A stretch of DNA of 64,000 nt, from contig NC_041008.1 of NCBI RefSeq assembly GCF_004193775.1, forward strand, positions 15,643,731-15,707,730. The letters are read 5' to 3'. Positions 38,703 to 49,618 of the stretch are shown here, piece by piece. The translations under genes were made by a program, and so were the position numbers. The first letter of the stretch is position 1; each line of letters begins with the position of its first letter. The stretch comes from Glycine soja (taxonomy: Eukaryota; Streptophyta; Magnoliopsida; Fabales; Fabaceae). The notes beneath the pieces were generated by a model. That model made no database searches and was not told the origin of the DNA. It saw nothing but the letters and a program-made list of their open reading frames with translations.

Positions 38703-39147
38703 TCTAGAAAACAGTTTTACAATAAAATGTAAATATGTTTACATTAAATACCAATGCATTTGAGGTCATTTTATATATACTTTGTTTTCTACCAAATAAT
38801 CTACAAATTCATCTCAACTTTTTTTTCTCTCTTTTCTTTTGCTTTTCCTTCGAGTTTGTTCGACACAAAAAAATAAACTTGAGAAATAAGATGAATAAAA
38901 AAATATGAATGAAAATGGGTGAAAATCGAATAAAAAAATATTTGAAAAAAATAGATGAATAAAAATAAATGAAAAATAATATAAAAAATAGCTAATAAGT
39001 CTCACAACTTTAAGTTTCTTTTTTCATTTATTTTTCTTCGATCAAACACATTAATTTTTTTTTATTTCACTTATTACTTTACTCTACTTTTTCCCTACAA
39101 AACAAAGGGACCATTTCTTACCTAAACCAAACATTTTACTTCATCTG

Positions 39148-39242
<95 letters not shown>
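39148..39242. repeat. (ATT)n microsatellite, about 95 bp
   Basis: About 31 uninterrupted ATT units. Confidence 0.98.
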
Positions 39243-39243
<1 letters not shown>

Positions 39244-39871
39244 AGGTCCAATTAAATTATTCAGATAAAAATTTAATTAATTTATTTTAAAATATTAAAT
39301 TTATATTAAATTAATATATATTTTTTTACGACTATCCCTGTAAACAAATTAATAATTGGCGTTAATGATTTATATTTCTCTCGTTGCCACATTCTAAATC
39401 TTACTTTAATTAATGACATTTTTGTAAAAAAATAATTAGTACATAATTTTTTTTTTCATAAAAACATTTTAAATTAAACTTCATAAAAAAATCAAAACGC
39501 ACTTTTAATTTGGATATTAGAATAAAAATTGAAGGGAAGTATTAATCTGATGATTTGATAATAAAAAAAAGAACAGTATTTATTGTAGCAGTATTGCGTT
39601 TAGAAAACATTTTCCAAAGAAGACAAAGCACTGAAATGAAGCAGTGGGAGACAGGAAGAGAAAGTTGGAATTGGACAAGACAAGCCATGGGATGGGAGAG
39701 AGAGAAAATGCTAAAGCTGGTGCAATAATGCAGCACCACACCTGACTCTAGCGTTGGTTTCAGCGCTCTAAATTTCTTTGCCTTTCCCTTCTTCAGTCCA
39801 AACAAGGACAAGTGCACTACGACAAATCTTCTACTCAACACACTACACAATATAAGGAAAAAAAAAAAAAA

Positions 39872-39891
39872 AGAGAGAGAGAGAGAGAGAA
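39872..39891. repeat. (GA)n microsatellite
   Basis: About ten GA units following a run of about 15 A. Confidence 0.95.
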
Positions 39892-40254
39892 ATAAGGCTC
39901 TCTTTAAGTTGCAAAGAGAAAAATAAATTATTAAAGAATAAAATGGAATGAGTTCGTTTTATTCGTGCTATTTATATATTAATATTATATTTTTTTAAAT
40001 ATAAGAAAAATATATATTTTTTCAAATATTTGTTTGGATAATTGTGAGTTTTCGGTTTTTAAGTTTCAAATGTAATTTTTAAAACAAAATATATTTAACA
40101 AAAATGGAACTGAAATAATTTTTAAATTATTTTTGAAATATTTTTCATTCATTTTCAAAATCATGAAAAAATATTTTGTGAAATTGGTTTTTAGTTTTAA
40201 TATAAACACATATTTGTCACATTTGGCAATGATATTTTTTGTTGCAATTGATGC

Positions 40255-41045
40255 TACCATCGACACCACCACGAATACCACCTGTCATTGTCACCACCAC
40301 CACCACCGTATTGTTATCACTACCATTGTTATCGACATTATCATCACCACTATCATTAGGATATCATTGTCACTAGCATTATTACCACCACCACAACCAC
40401 TAACACCATTGGTATCACTGCTAGAGATGGGCATGCGGTAAGCTTGCCCCATGAAGCCCACACCCATGAAACCTGTAACCTACAAAGCTGCATTCTAAAC
40501 GAGTTTGTTTTTTTGAACTTTCACCCATTCGCATAGCCCGCGAGTTTTGCGGGCCAACTTGCATTCACACAAAAAAAAATAATTAAAATTCTTAAAAATT
40601 GTGAATTGTTTAAATAAATCATTCTAAATGCACATAAAATAAATACAATACACCGCTCTAGTCACTATCACCGCTATCGTCATTATCACCACCATTACAT
40701 GACCACCACTATCGTTGTCACCAATATTGTCACTAATACAATTGACATTGCTACCACCACCGCCACCACCACTAATACCATTTTTATCATTGTCACCACC
40801 AATGTTGTTGTCATTATCAATAATACCACCTTTATCACCACCAACATCCCCACCATTAACTGTCACCACCAACATTGCTATCGCCACTACATTGTCAATG
40901 TCACCACCATCTGCATCGCTACCACCAACGTCATCTCCACCACCGTCGTCACCACTACTGCAATTGAGACCATCACTGATATTTCTATCGTCGTCGTTGT
41001 TGCTAACATTACCATCATTATCATTGTTGTCACCATCACACAAAA
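40255..41045. repeat. ACC/ATC trinucleotide-rich low-complexity region
   Basis: Two blocks (40255-40420 and 40660-41045) consist largely of CACCAC, ATCACC, ATTGTC and similar triplets. This leaves several frames open on both strands, encoding only Thr/Ile/Ser-rich or Gly/Asp/Asn-rich strings. No domain is present, so I treat it as decayed microsatellite and not as a gene. Confidence 0.8.
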
Positions 41046-41489
41046 ACACTCTTAAACTAACTTTAATATGATATAGAACTTTCACAATGAGTTTATTTAA
41101 AACTAATCATACTTTAAAAACTAGTTTAAAGTTTTTTTAAACTAAACCAAAAAACTCATTATTTTTTAAAATTTTGAAACTCAAAATTTAAAATCACCTG
41201 AAACAAACCCTTGGTTAGCGTGCCATGTTTTTTTCCTCTTATATTTGAGATTAGAGGAAGTAATCTTTAACCAAATTTAAAGTAATTATAAATAGTACTA
41301 ATAAAATTTTAAAAAATAGTTGTAAACTAACACTATAATATATAATCATAAGAAAAAAAATGTTTCTACATTAATAATATAATAACCGTAAAAAATCTAA
41401 AATAGTAAAAAAAATATCATAAAATTAAACATAATAAAGAAATTATAAATAACAATAAAGTGTTACCACTACTAAAATAAATGTTTTCG

Positions 41490-41655
41490 ATGATGGCGCA
41501 TCTACGACGGTTATACAAAAAATGTCTTAAGAAAAAGGACGATGACATTTTTGTAAATAATTGTAACTTTTCAAAGACGGTTTTCTGGAAATTGTCTTTG
41601 AAAACGTATTACTACATCGGTTTCGTGAAGAATCGTCTTTGAAAACACATCTAAC
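41490..41655. repeat. Left subterminal repeats of CACTA element A
   Basis: Several degenerate copies of GACGGTT(T/A) and GTCTTTGAAAAC/GTCTTAAGAAA, alternating in orientation. Confidence 0.7.
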
Positions 41656-42175
41656 TTATTAAAAAGGCATGTTTCTCACTCACTCGTGCCCACTCACATT
41701 CTTCAACAATCGCCTCTCTCATTGACGGAAACCCTAAGCCCCAATCCTGCGAAGGGTCAGAAGCAGAGGCTCCACATCCATTCCCTGACCAACCCCTTCT
41801 TCTTGTGCTCCAACAATGACCAACTCGAACCAATCCAAACCCCATTCTCTCTCTATCTCTCTCTCTCTTCCCAGCAAATGACCCTTCTCTAGGGCGGCGT
41901 TGAGAAGGTCTTTGAGAAGGGTGAAAACCTCGACAAAATCAACGAACAACTCATCCTCTCTATCTGATGGCTCTGCTTCTGGTTCTCCGTTTGTATCTTT
42001 CTCTAGTTATATTTATATTCCCACTCTTTGATTATGATTTACACAACGATTCAAATAGCAAAAGCAATCCCCCACCCCTAATTTTGATTTGTGTCGGGGA
42101 AAGGATAGGTCTTCAAACCCTAACCGCACCCCCCTCTTTCTTCTCGTGTGCATGAAAGTGAAGCAACGCGACACG

Positions 42176-42291
42176 ATGATGTTCTACTTCAAAGTGTGCC
42201 TTGAAGTCGGCGATTTCACTATCTTTAGGGGCCTTAACAAGTACGACAACGATGAACTCATCAAATACGATTTTCCCGAAGACATTTGGTA
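42176..42291 (+). pseudogene. CCDC25-like (NFACT-R domain) first-exon fragment
   Basis: From the ATG at 42176 the frame reads MMFYFK, then VGDFTIFRGLNKYDNDELIK and FPEDIW. This is the first exon of plant and animal CCDC25 proteins, which start MVFYFK and have FPEDIWFHVDKMSSAHVY at the junction with the next exon. The fragment ends at a proper donor (GTAACC). No later exon is present; about 260 bp further on, exons of an unrelated gene begin. This supports capture by element A rather than a degenerate local gene. Confidence 0.8.
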
Positions 42292-42547
42292 ACCCTAATT
42301 TTCCCATCTCCAATTTTATTTTACTTAATTTAATTTCTTCTTCATTTCCGCAAATTCTCTGCTCCCGACACAAATTATTCACATGATCACTGAAAGCGCA
42401 AGACACTCATGGATGCACACTTATTTCTATTAACCTTTTAGCATTTCTCAACTTTAATTTGTAGAAGTAAAAAATAAAACAATTAGTTCCATTAATTTGA
42501 CTAAGCTCCTTATTTGATTTCATTTCAATAATAATTTGGTTTTGTAG

Positions 42548-42948
42548 TTGAAAAGGTTACTGAAGTTCGATGGTACATTCTTGGCAAGGATCAACAACAG
42601 ATTGGCCCTTACGCCTTCTCTGAGTTGCACGATGAGTTAAGTAATTTGAAACTGTTTATTTTTTTTAATGAAGTGGAGTGGAGCTAGGGCTAGGTATTGT
42701 ATATTTTGATTTTTGTTGTTTGTTCCCCAATTAATTAAGTGAATTTCGAGGCCTGAGACTTTGAGCGCATTTGTTTTATGGTGAAGTTGAAACCTCTATT
42801 TGTCATATTTACATGGAAATTGATGTGGATAGAGCATTTCTTGAATGGATACTTCTTTGAAAATACGTTTGTGTGGTCTAAAGGAAGGAGTGAGTGGCAG
42901 CCCTTGTCCTCGGTTTCTGACCTGTGGGCTCAAATTAACTAGCAGGGA
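42548..42948 (+). pseudogene. GYF-like domain exons of an ELF9/HTATSF1-type RNA-binding protein
   Basis: Two exons (about 42548-42635 and 42833-42948). The first reads VRWYILGKDQQQIGPYAFSE and the second HFLNGYFFENTFVWSKGRSE, then WQPLSSVSDLWAQIN followed by a stop (TAG). This is the N-terminal GYF-like region of the plant homologue of HIV Tat-specific factor 1 (ELF9 in Arabidopsis), a splicing-related protein that regulates flowering genes. The RRM exons are absent. Intron sequence is retained between the two exons, so it was copied from genomic DNA. Confidence 0.75.
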
Positions 42949-43730
42949 CTTGATTTTTGAACCATTAGCATGACTTTTCTCCTCTTTCACTTAGGATTTT
43001 CTATTATTATTATTTGTATTTTTTGTTCTTGTTGTTTGCGGAGCTTATAGACTGACTTGTTATGTAAACTTCACACTCCAAATGTGCAGTCCTGAGAGTG
43101 AGTGTTTAGATGTCCCACATAACTGATGCACAACACAACGGGAAAGCAATTTATGGCCTGGTAACAGTCAAATAGTTCAGTTTTCCCAATAGTTTCTTGT
43201 ATCTTTATGGATGAATATTAGTAATGATGGACGGTGGATGTAGACTACTGTAGAACTAAAAAAGCATGGTGGCTGTAATAATGAAGAATAATTTATATGC
43301 ATACTAAACAAACTGCAAAGAAAACAAAAAAGTGAGAACCATTGAGTAGAGATCAGAGGGGTGGACAGAGATTCAGAGAACATAGAGGAAATGAGGGATT
43401 GCTAGTCTGTGGGATGCATATAACAGGAATAGAGAGAGACTCATAAAACAAGAACAAAGAGAGACTTAGAGGATATAGACAAATAGAGAGATTGGAAAAG
43501 GAAACAAATGAAAGTATTAGAGTAAAAGACTGAAACAAAGAAACAGGTTAAGGAACAGAGAGGTTACCTATGAATACAAAGATATTCATTCTCCAGAGAT
43601 GGGTTATTAATCGAAGGTTGTCTCCTACGCCAGAGATGTTCAATCAAATAGGTTTCGTTCCAACTTCGAGTTTGTGTTTGCAGAAGACACGAGCATAACA
43701 TGTTTGGATTTTCCATGTTTAAACACGTCC

Positions 43731-45733
43731 AGGGTCCCTGATATTGCACCTCCATCAATCTCCTCAAAGGAGTTGCCACCTTAGGACAAGGTCTTTTTTT
43801 ATTCTTAGTATATTGTATCTGTGATATTATTTGTGTAATTTTTTATTTTCTTATTTGTTGTTGGTCTTTACTGTGGTCACATTTGTAATCTAATGCTTTT
43901 GTCATATTTCTAATTTTTTAAAGCTAGGACAAAAAGTATTAGGTGGAACTCTAAAGATGAACTAAAGAAGGTTTGTTAATTATTATTTCTTTCTTTTGAA
44001 TGTGCAGAAAGAAAAAATTTCCATACACTCTCTTCATTTTTTTTTCTCAATGTTTATATTGATAGGCAACTCAGGTTATACTTGCCACTGATGGGGATAC
44101 ACCAGGTCAAGCCTTGGCTGAGAAGCTTGCACACCACATTGGAAAAGAAAAGTTAGAATGTTTTTGTCTTGATTTTATTACTTATATAAATTCTCATAAT
44201 CATTGATCTATTTGAGAAAATCTCATGCAATTATGCTTTCAATTAGTAGATGATGCCAACAATTATTTGATAGTAGTTTCATTTTACTTTATTTGTGTTG
44301 TGTATTCATTGTATTTGGGTGAGTAATTTTGAAGCAAGAAATTGGCCAAAATATTGTATAGGTAAACTACTTTTTAGTTGCTTTTGCATGTTTTGTTCAA
44401 AAGAATTGCTTGTTAAGAAAAAAGGACATTCCTGTAAATCTTTTATGTGATATTGATATTGTTATTGTTTCAAAAAGATTATGAATGAGTGAAAAATCAT
44501 ATTATGAATGAAGGGGGACTTGTGCGTGCAAGGGGATCATTGCAAGTGAAGGGGAAAATGTCACCATGAGAGGCTAAACCCCCTCTGTGGGAGCCTAGCA
44601 ATCAACGTCCTTGTAATGTAACTTCTTTTACTATCTATTAAATGTAATTTCTATTTCTATTGTCTCTTTTCTATTCTTCGTCTTTATTGTATGGTCTGGT
44701 CATCCATGCATTCATTTTAGGGGTTATACATTGAGAAATGGTAATTTCTAAAGAACTAGGAAATGACATCTAAACAATTCATTGCTAGGGATAGAGTGAC
44801 TTTGCTTTGCCTTTGCATACATCTCCATGCTTCATGCAATTTAGTATTCTATCTTTGCAAATGGATTTGGGAGAGAGAATAGATAAATTAGGCTCTTCAT
44901 CGTGAGGGATCATGATTGAGTGTCTTAGTAGATATGAGTGAAAATTGAGAAAACATTAAAGAGAAAAAAATATTAATATTGCATCAAGGGTAGTTAGGCA
45001 TGCTAGGCCCCAACATATTTAAATTCTAAAGCTATCTTTTGCATTTAATCTTGTTTATTTTATTCTTTTTCCCTTTTAATATCAAATTCTTTCTTTATTC
45101 TATCCATTGTATTTTTTTATCTCTTGCTTACAAATTGGGTATTCATCAACGTAAGTACAAACAAAGTCCTTGTGGACTCGACACTCGGACTTCTATTTTA
45201 ATTTTACTACTTGTGATAAATTGGTACACTTGCCAACGAGTTAACAAGTTTTGCATGTGATTATTGTTTGATTTTGTATCCCAAATATGATTTTTTGTTC
45301 ATTCATAATCTTTTTGACAATGGTTACTCTTAACTTGCTACATGTTTCCATACATGGCTTGTTATTGTTAATGTTTATATTAGTAGACTAGATTGGAAAG
45401 TTGGAAACTTAGGAATGCAAACTCTAGGTTATAATTATACATATTAATGGCCGGTGTATGCTATTTATGTTGGTCTAGTGTGCTTTATATTATGTTTGTA
45501 TGTAATTCTACTTCTTTGATAACTGTAGCAACCTTATAACTTATTCACAGGTTCTCATGTATTTGGGCCTTGATGCACTCAAGGAAGTGATTGAGAATAC
45601 AAAATTATATCCAATACATGGATTGTTTAACTTCAAATATTACTTTGATGAGATTGATGCATATGACCACCGAACCTTAGGATATGATGTTGGCATCACA
45701 ACTAGGTGGAATAATCCGAATGACTTGTACAAC
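43731..45733 (+). pseudogene. TWINKLE homologue (organellar primase-helicase) fragment
   Basis: At least four exons in order: 43731-43790 (RVPDIAPPSISSKELPP then a stop), 43924-43970 (remnant of a KYQYLWNCKEYLKK-like segment, with a stop), 44066-44152 (QVILATDGDTPGQALAEKLA, the TOPRIM DGD motif), and 45551-45733 (VLMYLGLDALKEVIE through HRTLGYDVG to NDLYNV). Plant TWINKLE primes and unwinds organellar DNA. The intact protein has a short conserved exon between the third and fourth pieces (with an RVRWP-type motif), which is missing here; that interval holds LTR sequence. The helicase domain with the P-loop is absent. Internal stops make it non-functional. Confidence 0.85.
44503..45246 (+). repeat. 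Truncated LTR of the solo-LTR family, inside the TWINKLE fragment
   Basis: The sequence from about 44560 to 45246 aligns with the right half of the solo LTR at 45825-47103, ending GGTACACTTGCC then GAGTTAACA. The usual TGATAAC start is not found. The segment is bracketed by 33-bp inverted repeats (44470-44502 and 45285-45317). Confidence 0.7.
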
Positions 45734-45824
45734 GTAAGGACAATTTATTACATGGCTATATTTTCTTAATATCATGAACTAAATAAGCTTCCTGAAGATT
45801 TTGAAATATAGAATGATAGATAAT

Positions 45825-47103
45825 TGATAACCGCTAATTATGAGTATATTTTGGAGTTAAATTATATAGGAATTTATAATTTTTCTTTCCTATTTTCTCC
45901 CTTTTTGAGCAAATAATTGTTAAATTAGCATCATTTAAGTTTTTGTGAAGAGAATATTAAGAGTGATGAATTTATGATGATTAGTGAGTAAAATAAAGCC
46001 TAAAAAAGCATGATAATTAAGGAAAACAAACTAATTAAAGAAAGCAGAGCTAATTAACAAAAGCAGACTAATTAAGGAAAGTAAGACTAATTAAGAAAAT
46101 AGGCTAATTCAGGAAAGTAAAGACGGACTTAGCGTGAGAAACCCGCTTAGCTAAGCTAATCTGCGCCTATAACAGAAGAAGAGAGAAGAAGAAAAACACA
46201 CACATAACTTCCAAGAGAATACAAGTCCTTATAGAAGGCAAATGTTAGAAGAAGGATAAGTAATCATTAGGAGTCATTGCTTCCTTCCATCCCCTTTTCT
46301 TATCGTATTCCCCTTCACTAAATATTTCTCTCTTTCAATTGTAAAGTCTCCTATGACTATGAGAGACTAAACCCTTTTTGTTGGGAATTTGGCAGTCAAT
46401 TACTCTTGATGTAATTTATCTTCCTATCTATTTATGAATATTACATTTGCATTATCTTTTATTGTGCTTAATATTATTGTTTGTGGCTTGATCATCCATT
46501 TGCATGATAAGTTTTAGGGATAGCGTTGGGAGACTGTTATTTTCTAATAGGACTGGAAAATGGTATCTAAATAAAGTCATCACTAGAGATATGTTGATAT
46601 TTTTTTAGTCTGTTATACATCTCTATTCTTAATGCACTTTACTATTTTAGCTCTGCAAAGGGATTTGAGAGATAAAATAGACTCTTTCATGCGGGGGACC
46701 AAAGTTAGAGCATACTAATAAATGTAGGTGTAAATTAAAATAATTATAAATAGAGAAAAATCATTAACGTTACATCAAAGAGTAGCTCTGGTAGGCTAAG
46801 TTCTCAACATTCTCATCTTTTAAATTTACTTCTATAATATTATTGGGTTCGCTAATTTTTCTGTCTTTACTTAATCAATTTAGTTTTTTTTTTTAAATTT
46901 ATTCTATTATTTGATTTAATTTTTTGTCAATTTAAATTACTGTTTTTCTCATAATCTTTTTAAATTAATTTTCTTTAACTTTTTTTACTAACAAAATATT
47001 CATCTACCTAAGTACAAACAAAGTTCCTATGGATACAATACTCGTACTTCCATTTTAACTTTACTACTTAGGACGAATTGATCCACTTGTCAATCCATCA
47101 ACA
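45825..47103 (+). mobile_element. Solo LTR (1,279 bp) with 5-bp target duplication, inside CACTA element A
   Basis: Starts TGATAACCGCTAATTATG and ends CAATCCATCAACA. A perfect 5-bp direct repeat ATAAT lies at 45820-45824 and 47104-47108. It is the same family as the copy nested in the copia element and the fragment at 44503-45246. No internal retrotransposon sequence is next to it, so it is a solo LTR left by recombination. Confidence 0.88.
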
Positions 47104-47409
47104 ATAATAATATACTATTGTTCAAGCATTAATTTCTTATGCAATCAATCAAGATATGGTATTATGCCTACTTGCCATTCTACTTTTCGACCTTGAACAT
47201 TTTCCTCATCTTGCTAAGGGTGACCACCAATTAATTTTATCTACTTTAGTATTAGTTGCATAATGTTGTGTGCACAACATTCATCATATACTTTCCATAA
47301 TGCCAAATTGTGTTATAAATTTATATATTTAATTATAACTTCATCAGTATCCTAAAATTTCAAATATTTGGTCTTACCATTGATAATTTATTATTTTAAT
47401 TTTTTTTTA

Positions 47410-47783
47410 AAAAAGTACATTCTAAGACGATTTTTGGAATTCAGCCCTTTCTACATTTTCTTATAAAAAAGACCGTCTTAGAATTGTCAATTTATTTTGA
47501 ATTTTTTTAAAAAAACATTTTAAGATGGTTCATTGAAAAATTATCTTAGATTGTAGACATTTTAAGACTGTTTTTAGATAAACCGTCTTAGAATTCTTTA
47601 TTTTTTTAAAACAATACATTTTAAAACGATTATTTGTCTAAAAACAATTTTAGAAATGATAGTTTTTCTAAGACAATTTTTTAAAAACCGTCGTGGAAAG
47701 TTAAAATCTTCCATGACGTTGGCTTCAAAACTGTTTTTGAATGTGCCAAAGAACCTTCGTCGAAAGCTCTTTTTCCAATAGTG
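47410..47783. repeat. Right subterminal repeats of CACTA element A
   Basis: About ten degenerate copies of TCTAAGACGGTTTTT, TCTTAGAATT or AACCGTCGTGGAAAG in both orientations, ending at the CACTA terminus. Confidence 0.75.
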
Positions 47784-47925
47784 TATTGTAATAATAATAA
47801 GAATAAGATGAGTTAAATGCATCTTTGGTCCTTGCAATTTAATATTTTTATTTTTGTTTTTGCAAATCTTTTTTCTGTTTTAGTCCTTATAAGTAGTGTT
47901 TTCAATAACGGTTTTTTAATGTTCA
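47784..47925. other. 142-bp spacer between the two CACTA elements
   Basis: AT-rich, with GGTCCTTGCAATTTAATA and TTTTAGTCCTTATAAG motifs of the type seen in many plant repeats. No gene. Confidence 0.6.
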
Positions 47926-48540
47926 CACTACTAGAAAAAAATGATTTTTGACGACAATGATTTTATGTCGGTTGATTAAAAATCGTCTTAGAAAGAAAGA
48001 CAATGACATTTTCGTAAATAAAGACAACTATTCTACGACGGTTTTGCAAAAACTGTCTTAAAAAAATACCAATCTAAGACAATTTTGCGAAGACTGTCTT
48101 AAAAGAATTTTGATTGTTTTTAATAGACCCTTTAGTCTTTCGTGCCTCTCTGCATTCTCACTTCTCTAATGTCCTAATTTATTAGGTCAACGCTTCACAC
48201 CCGTGGTTATGGCTTTGCCCTTTTTTGGGTTCCTCTCATTTCTAAAATCGAAACCGAAACCATTTGTGGTGAACCAGTGGATCTCAAAGGTCAAAGATGG
48301 CTAACATCTTCTCGAAGATGAGCTTTAACTTTTCTGCAAATATGTACTCTTCTGTCTTCGATTCCGTGTTGTTGCTCCAAAACCCTTTCTTGCCCAACCT
48401 TTGCTTTGTTTATTTTACCCCTTTTTTGTTTATTAAATAGGAACCTGATTATGCATTTTGTTCTCATCGCCTTTTTGATCCAAGCCTTTGTTCTTCTCAC
48501 GGTTTTGTCCCCTTTTCTTTGGATCTTTTTGGGGAAACTG

Positions 48541-49500
48541 ATGCAATCCTACCCCTCAAGGGCATTGGATAGAAAACTCCAAGAAGATTGGGCCAGAGAT
48601 GCAAGAGAAGACCCTAGGATTTTTATGAGCCTTAGGGTAGATTTCGGGTCCATGAGCTAAGTATGAGTCCACTTATCTTTGTACATATTAGATTAAGGTT
48701 TCATTATTTTTGGACCTTGTATTTAGGGCTCCATAATGTAGGTAAGATACCCTAAAATGTAGGATTTTTCAGCCCTTATATTTTACGGCACCTACACTAG
48801 TTTTTTGTATTAGGGGTAGTTTTGTAATTTCATATGCATTAAGTGAATATTGATGTGTGTGTTGGGAAATAAATTTAATTAAATTTGGAGAAGCCTAATC
48901 CAATTAAATTTTAGAGGGGGAGGTGAACATTTGCTTGCTACACCCCATTGTCACATCATATAGTCACACTTTGTCCATGTCTTTCATGTTTTACATGCCT
49001 CATGACACCTAAGCACACTTAGTGGAGAATCTTGGACTTGATCTTGGATTAGTGGGCTGAACCATAACTAAAATTCACTAATGATAATTAGTGAAATTTT
49101 GGCTCCACAAATTCAATTTCAAATTCAAGTGAAATTTGAATAGAAATTCAAATTTTCCTCCAATTTTGTGTGACACTTAGGCTATAAATAAAGGTCATGT
49201 GTGCGCATTTTTTCAACTTTGATCATTTGAGAATTACACTTCAAAGTTCAGACCTCTTTTGAGACACAAAATTTTGTGCTCCTTCTCTCCCTCTCTCTCC
49301 ACTCATATTCTCATACCTTCAAGCTCTTATTCATGGCTTCCTATGGTGGTGGGCTTCTTCTTGACTCATCTTCTCCTTGAAGTGGTGTCTCCAATCATCT
49401 TTTTTCGTTCTTCATTCCACTGTCATTAAACTTCAAGAAGCAAAGGAATCCACTGATGAAGAAGATCCAAGGCCTACAAGCTCCACATGGAGCTACATCA
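48541..49500 (+). repeat. Fragment of a high-copy LTR
   Basis: The stretch with GGGAAATAAATTTAATTAAA, the CACACTTAGTGGAGAATCTTG block and the end GATCCAAGGCCTACAAGCTC resembles, from memory, an LTR that is very abundant in soybean. A short ORF at 48541-48660 with PSRALDRKLQEDWARDAR is part of it and not a host gene. No matching partner LTR lies in the window. Boundaries are approximate. Confidence 0.55.
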
Positions 49501-49618
49501 GAAACAAAATTCTTAATGCTCTCTTTGCTTCTTAACTTCGTATTATGTCTTGAGATTTTTTTTCTTAGTTTGAAGATTTTGTTTATTTTTCGTTGTTTCT
49601 GATTACATTGTTTTGTAG

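Larger units (their letters stand above)
34582..41466. other. Long intergenic AT-rich region with microsatellites; no gene seen
   Basis: The left end is presumably the AS1 promoter; a weak TATTAAG lies on the minus strand near 34491-34498. The rest has no coding region that I can support. It contains the short inverted repeat at 38537-38702, the long (ATT)n at 39148-39242, a (GA)n run, and ACC/ATC-rich low-complexity DNA at about 40255-41040. A block at 40430-40560 starting GAGATGGGCATGCGG resembles a hAT-type end but has no partner that I could find. Confidence 0.5.
41467..47783 (+). mobile_element. CACTA element A carrying host gene fragments
   Basis: The left end reads CACTACTAAAATAAATG at 41467; the right end, read on the complement from 47783, reads CACTATTGGAAAAAG. 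Flanking triplets are TAC and TAT. Next to both ends lie many short subterminal motifs of the type TCTAAGACGGTTTT or GACGGTT on either strand (41490-41655 and 47410-47770), a structure typical of En/Spm-CACTA transposons. No transposase ORF was seen. The interior holds exons of three host genes (CCDC25-like, GYF-domain and TWINKLE) plus nested LTR sequences. The right subterminal region closely matches that of element B. The ends are solid as a family; the exact boundary triplets are less certain. Confidence 0.75.

Noticed and set aside
40624..41085. Long overlapping ORFs on both strands (Gly/Asp/Asn-rich on minus, Thr/Ile/Ser-rich on plus)
   Set aside because: Open frames result from ACC/ATC-type triplet repeats; no domain, no splice context, and all frames are similarly open.
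41651..41949. Short ORFs on both strands near the left end of CACTA element A
   Set aside because: They may include a captured leader or exon (a segment near 41900 reads VEKVFEKGENLDKINEQL after a stop), but I could not assign a parent gene.
48406..48660. 84-codon ORF after the left end of CACTA element B
   Set aside because: Its C-terminal half belongs to a high-copy LTR fragment and its N-terminal half is hydrophobic and unrecognised; not a gene.
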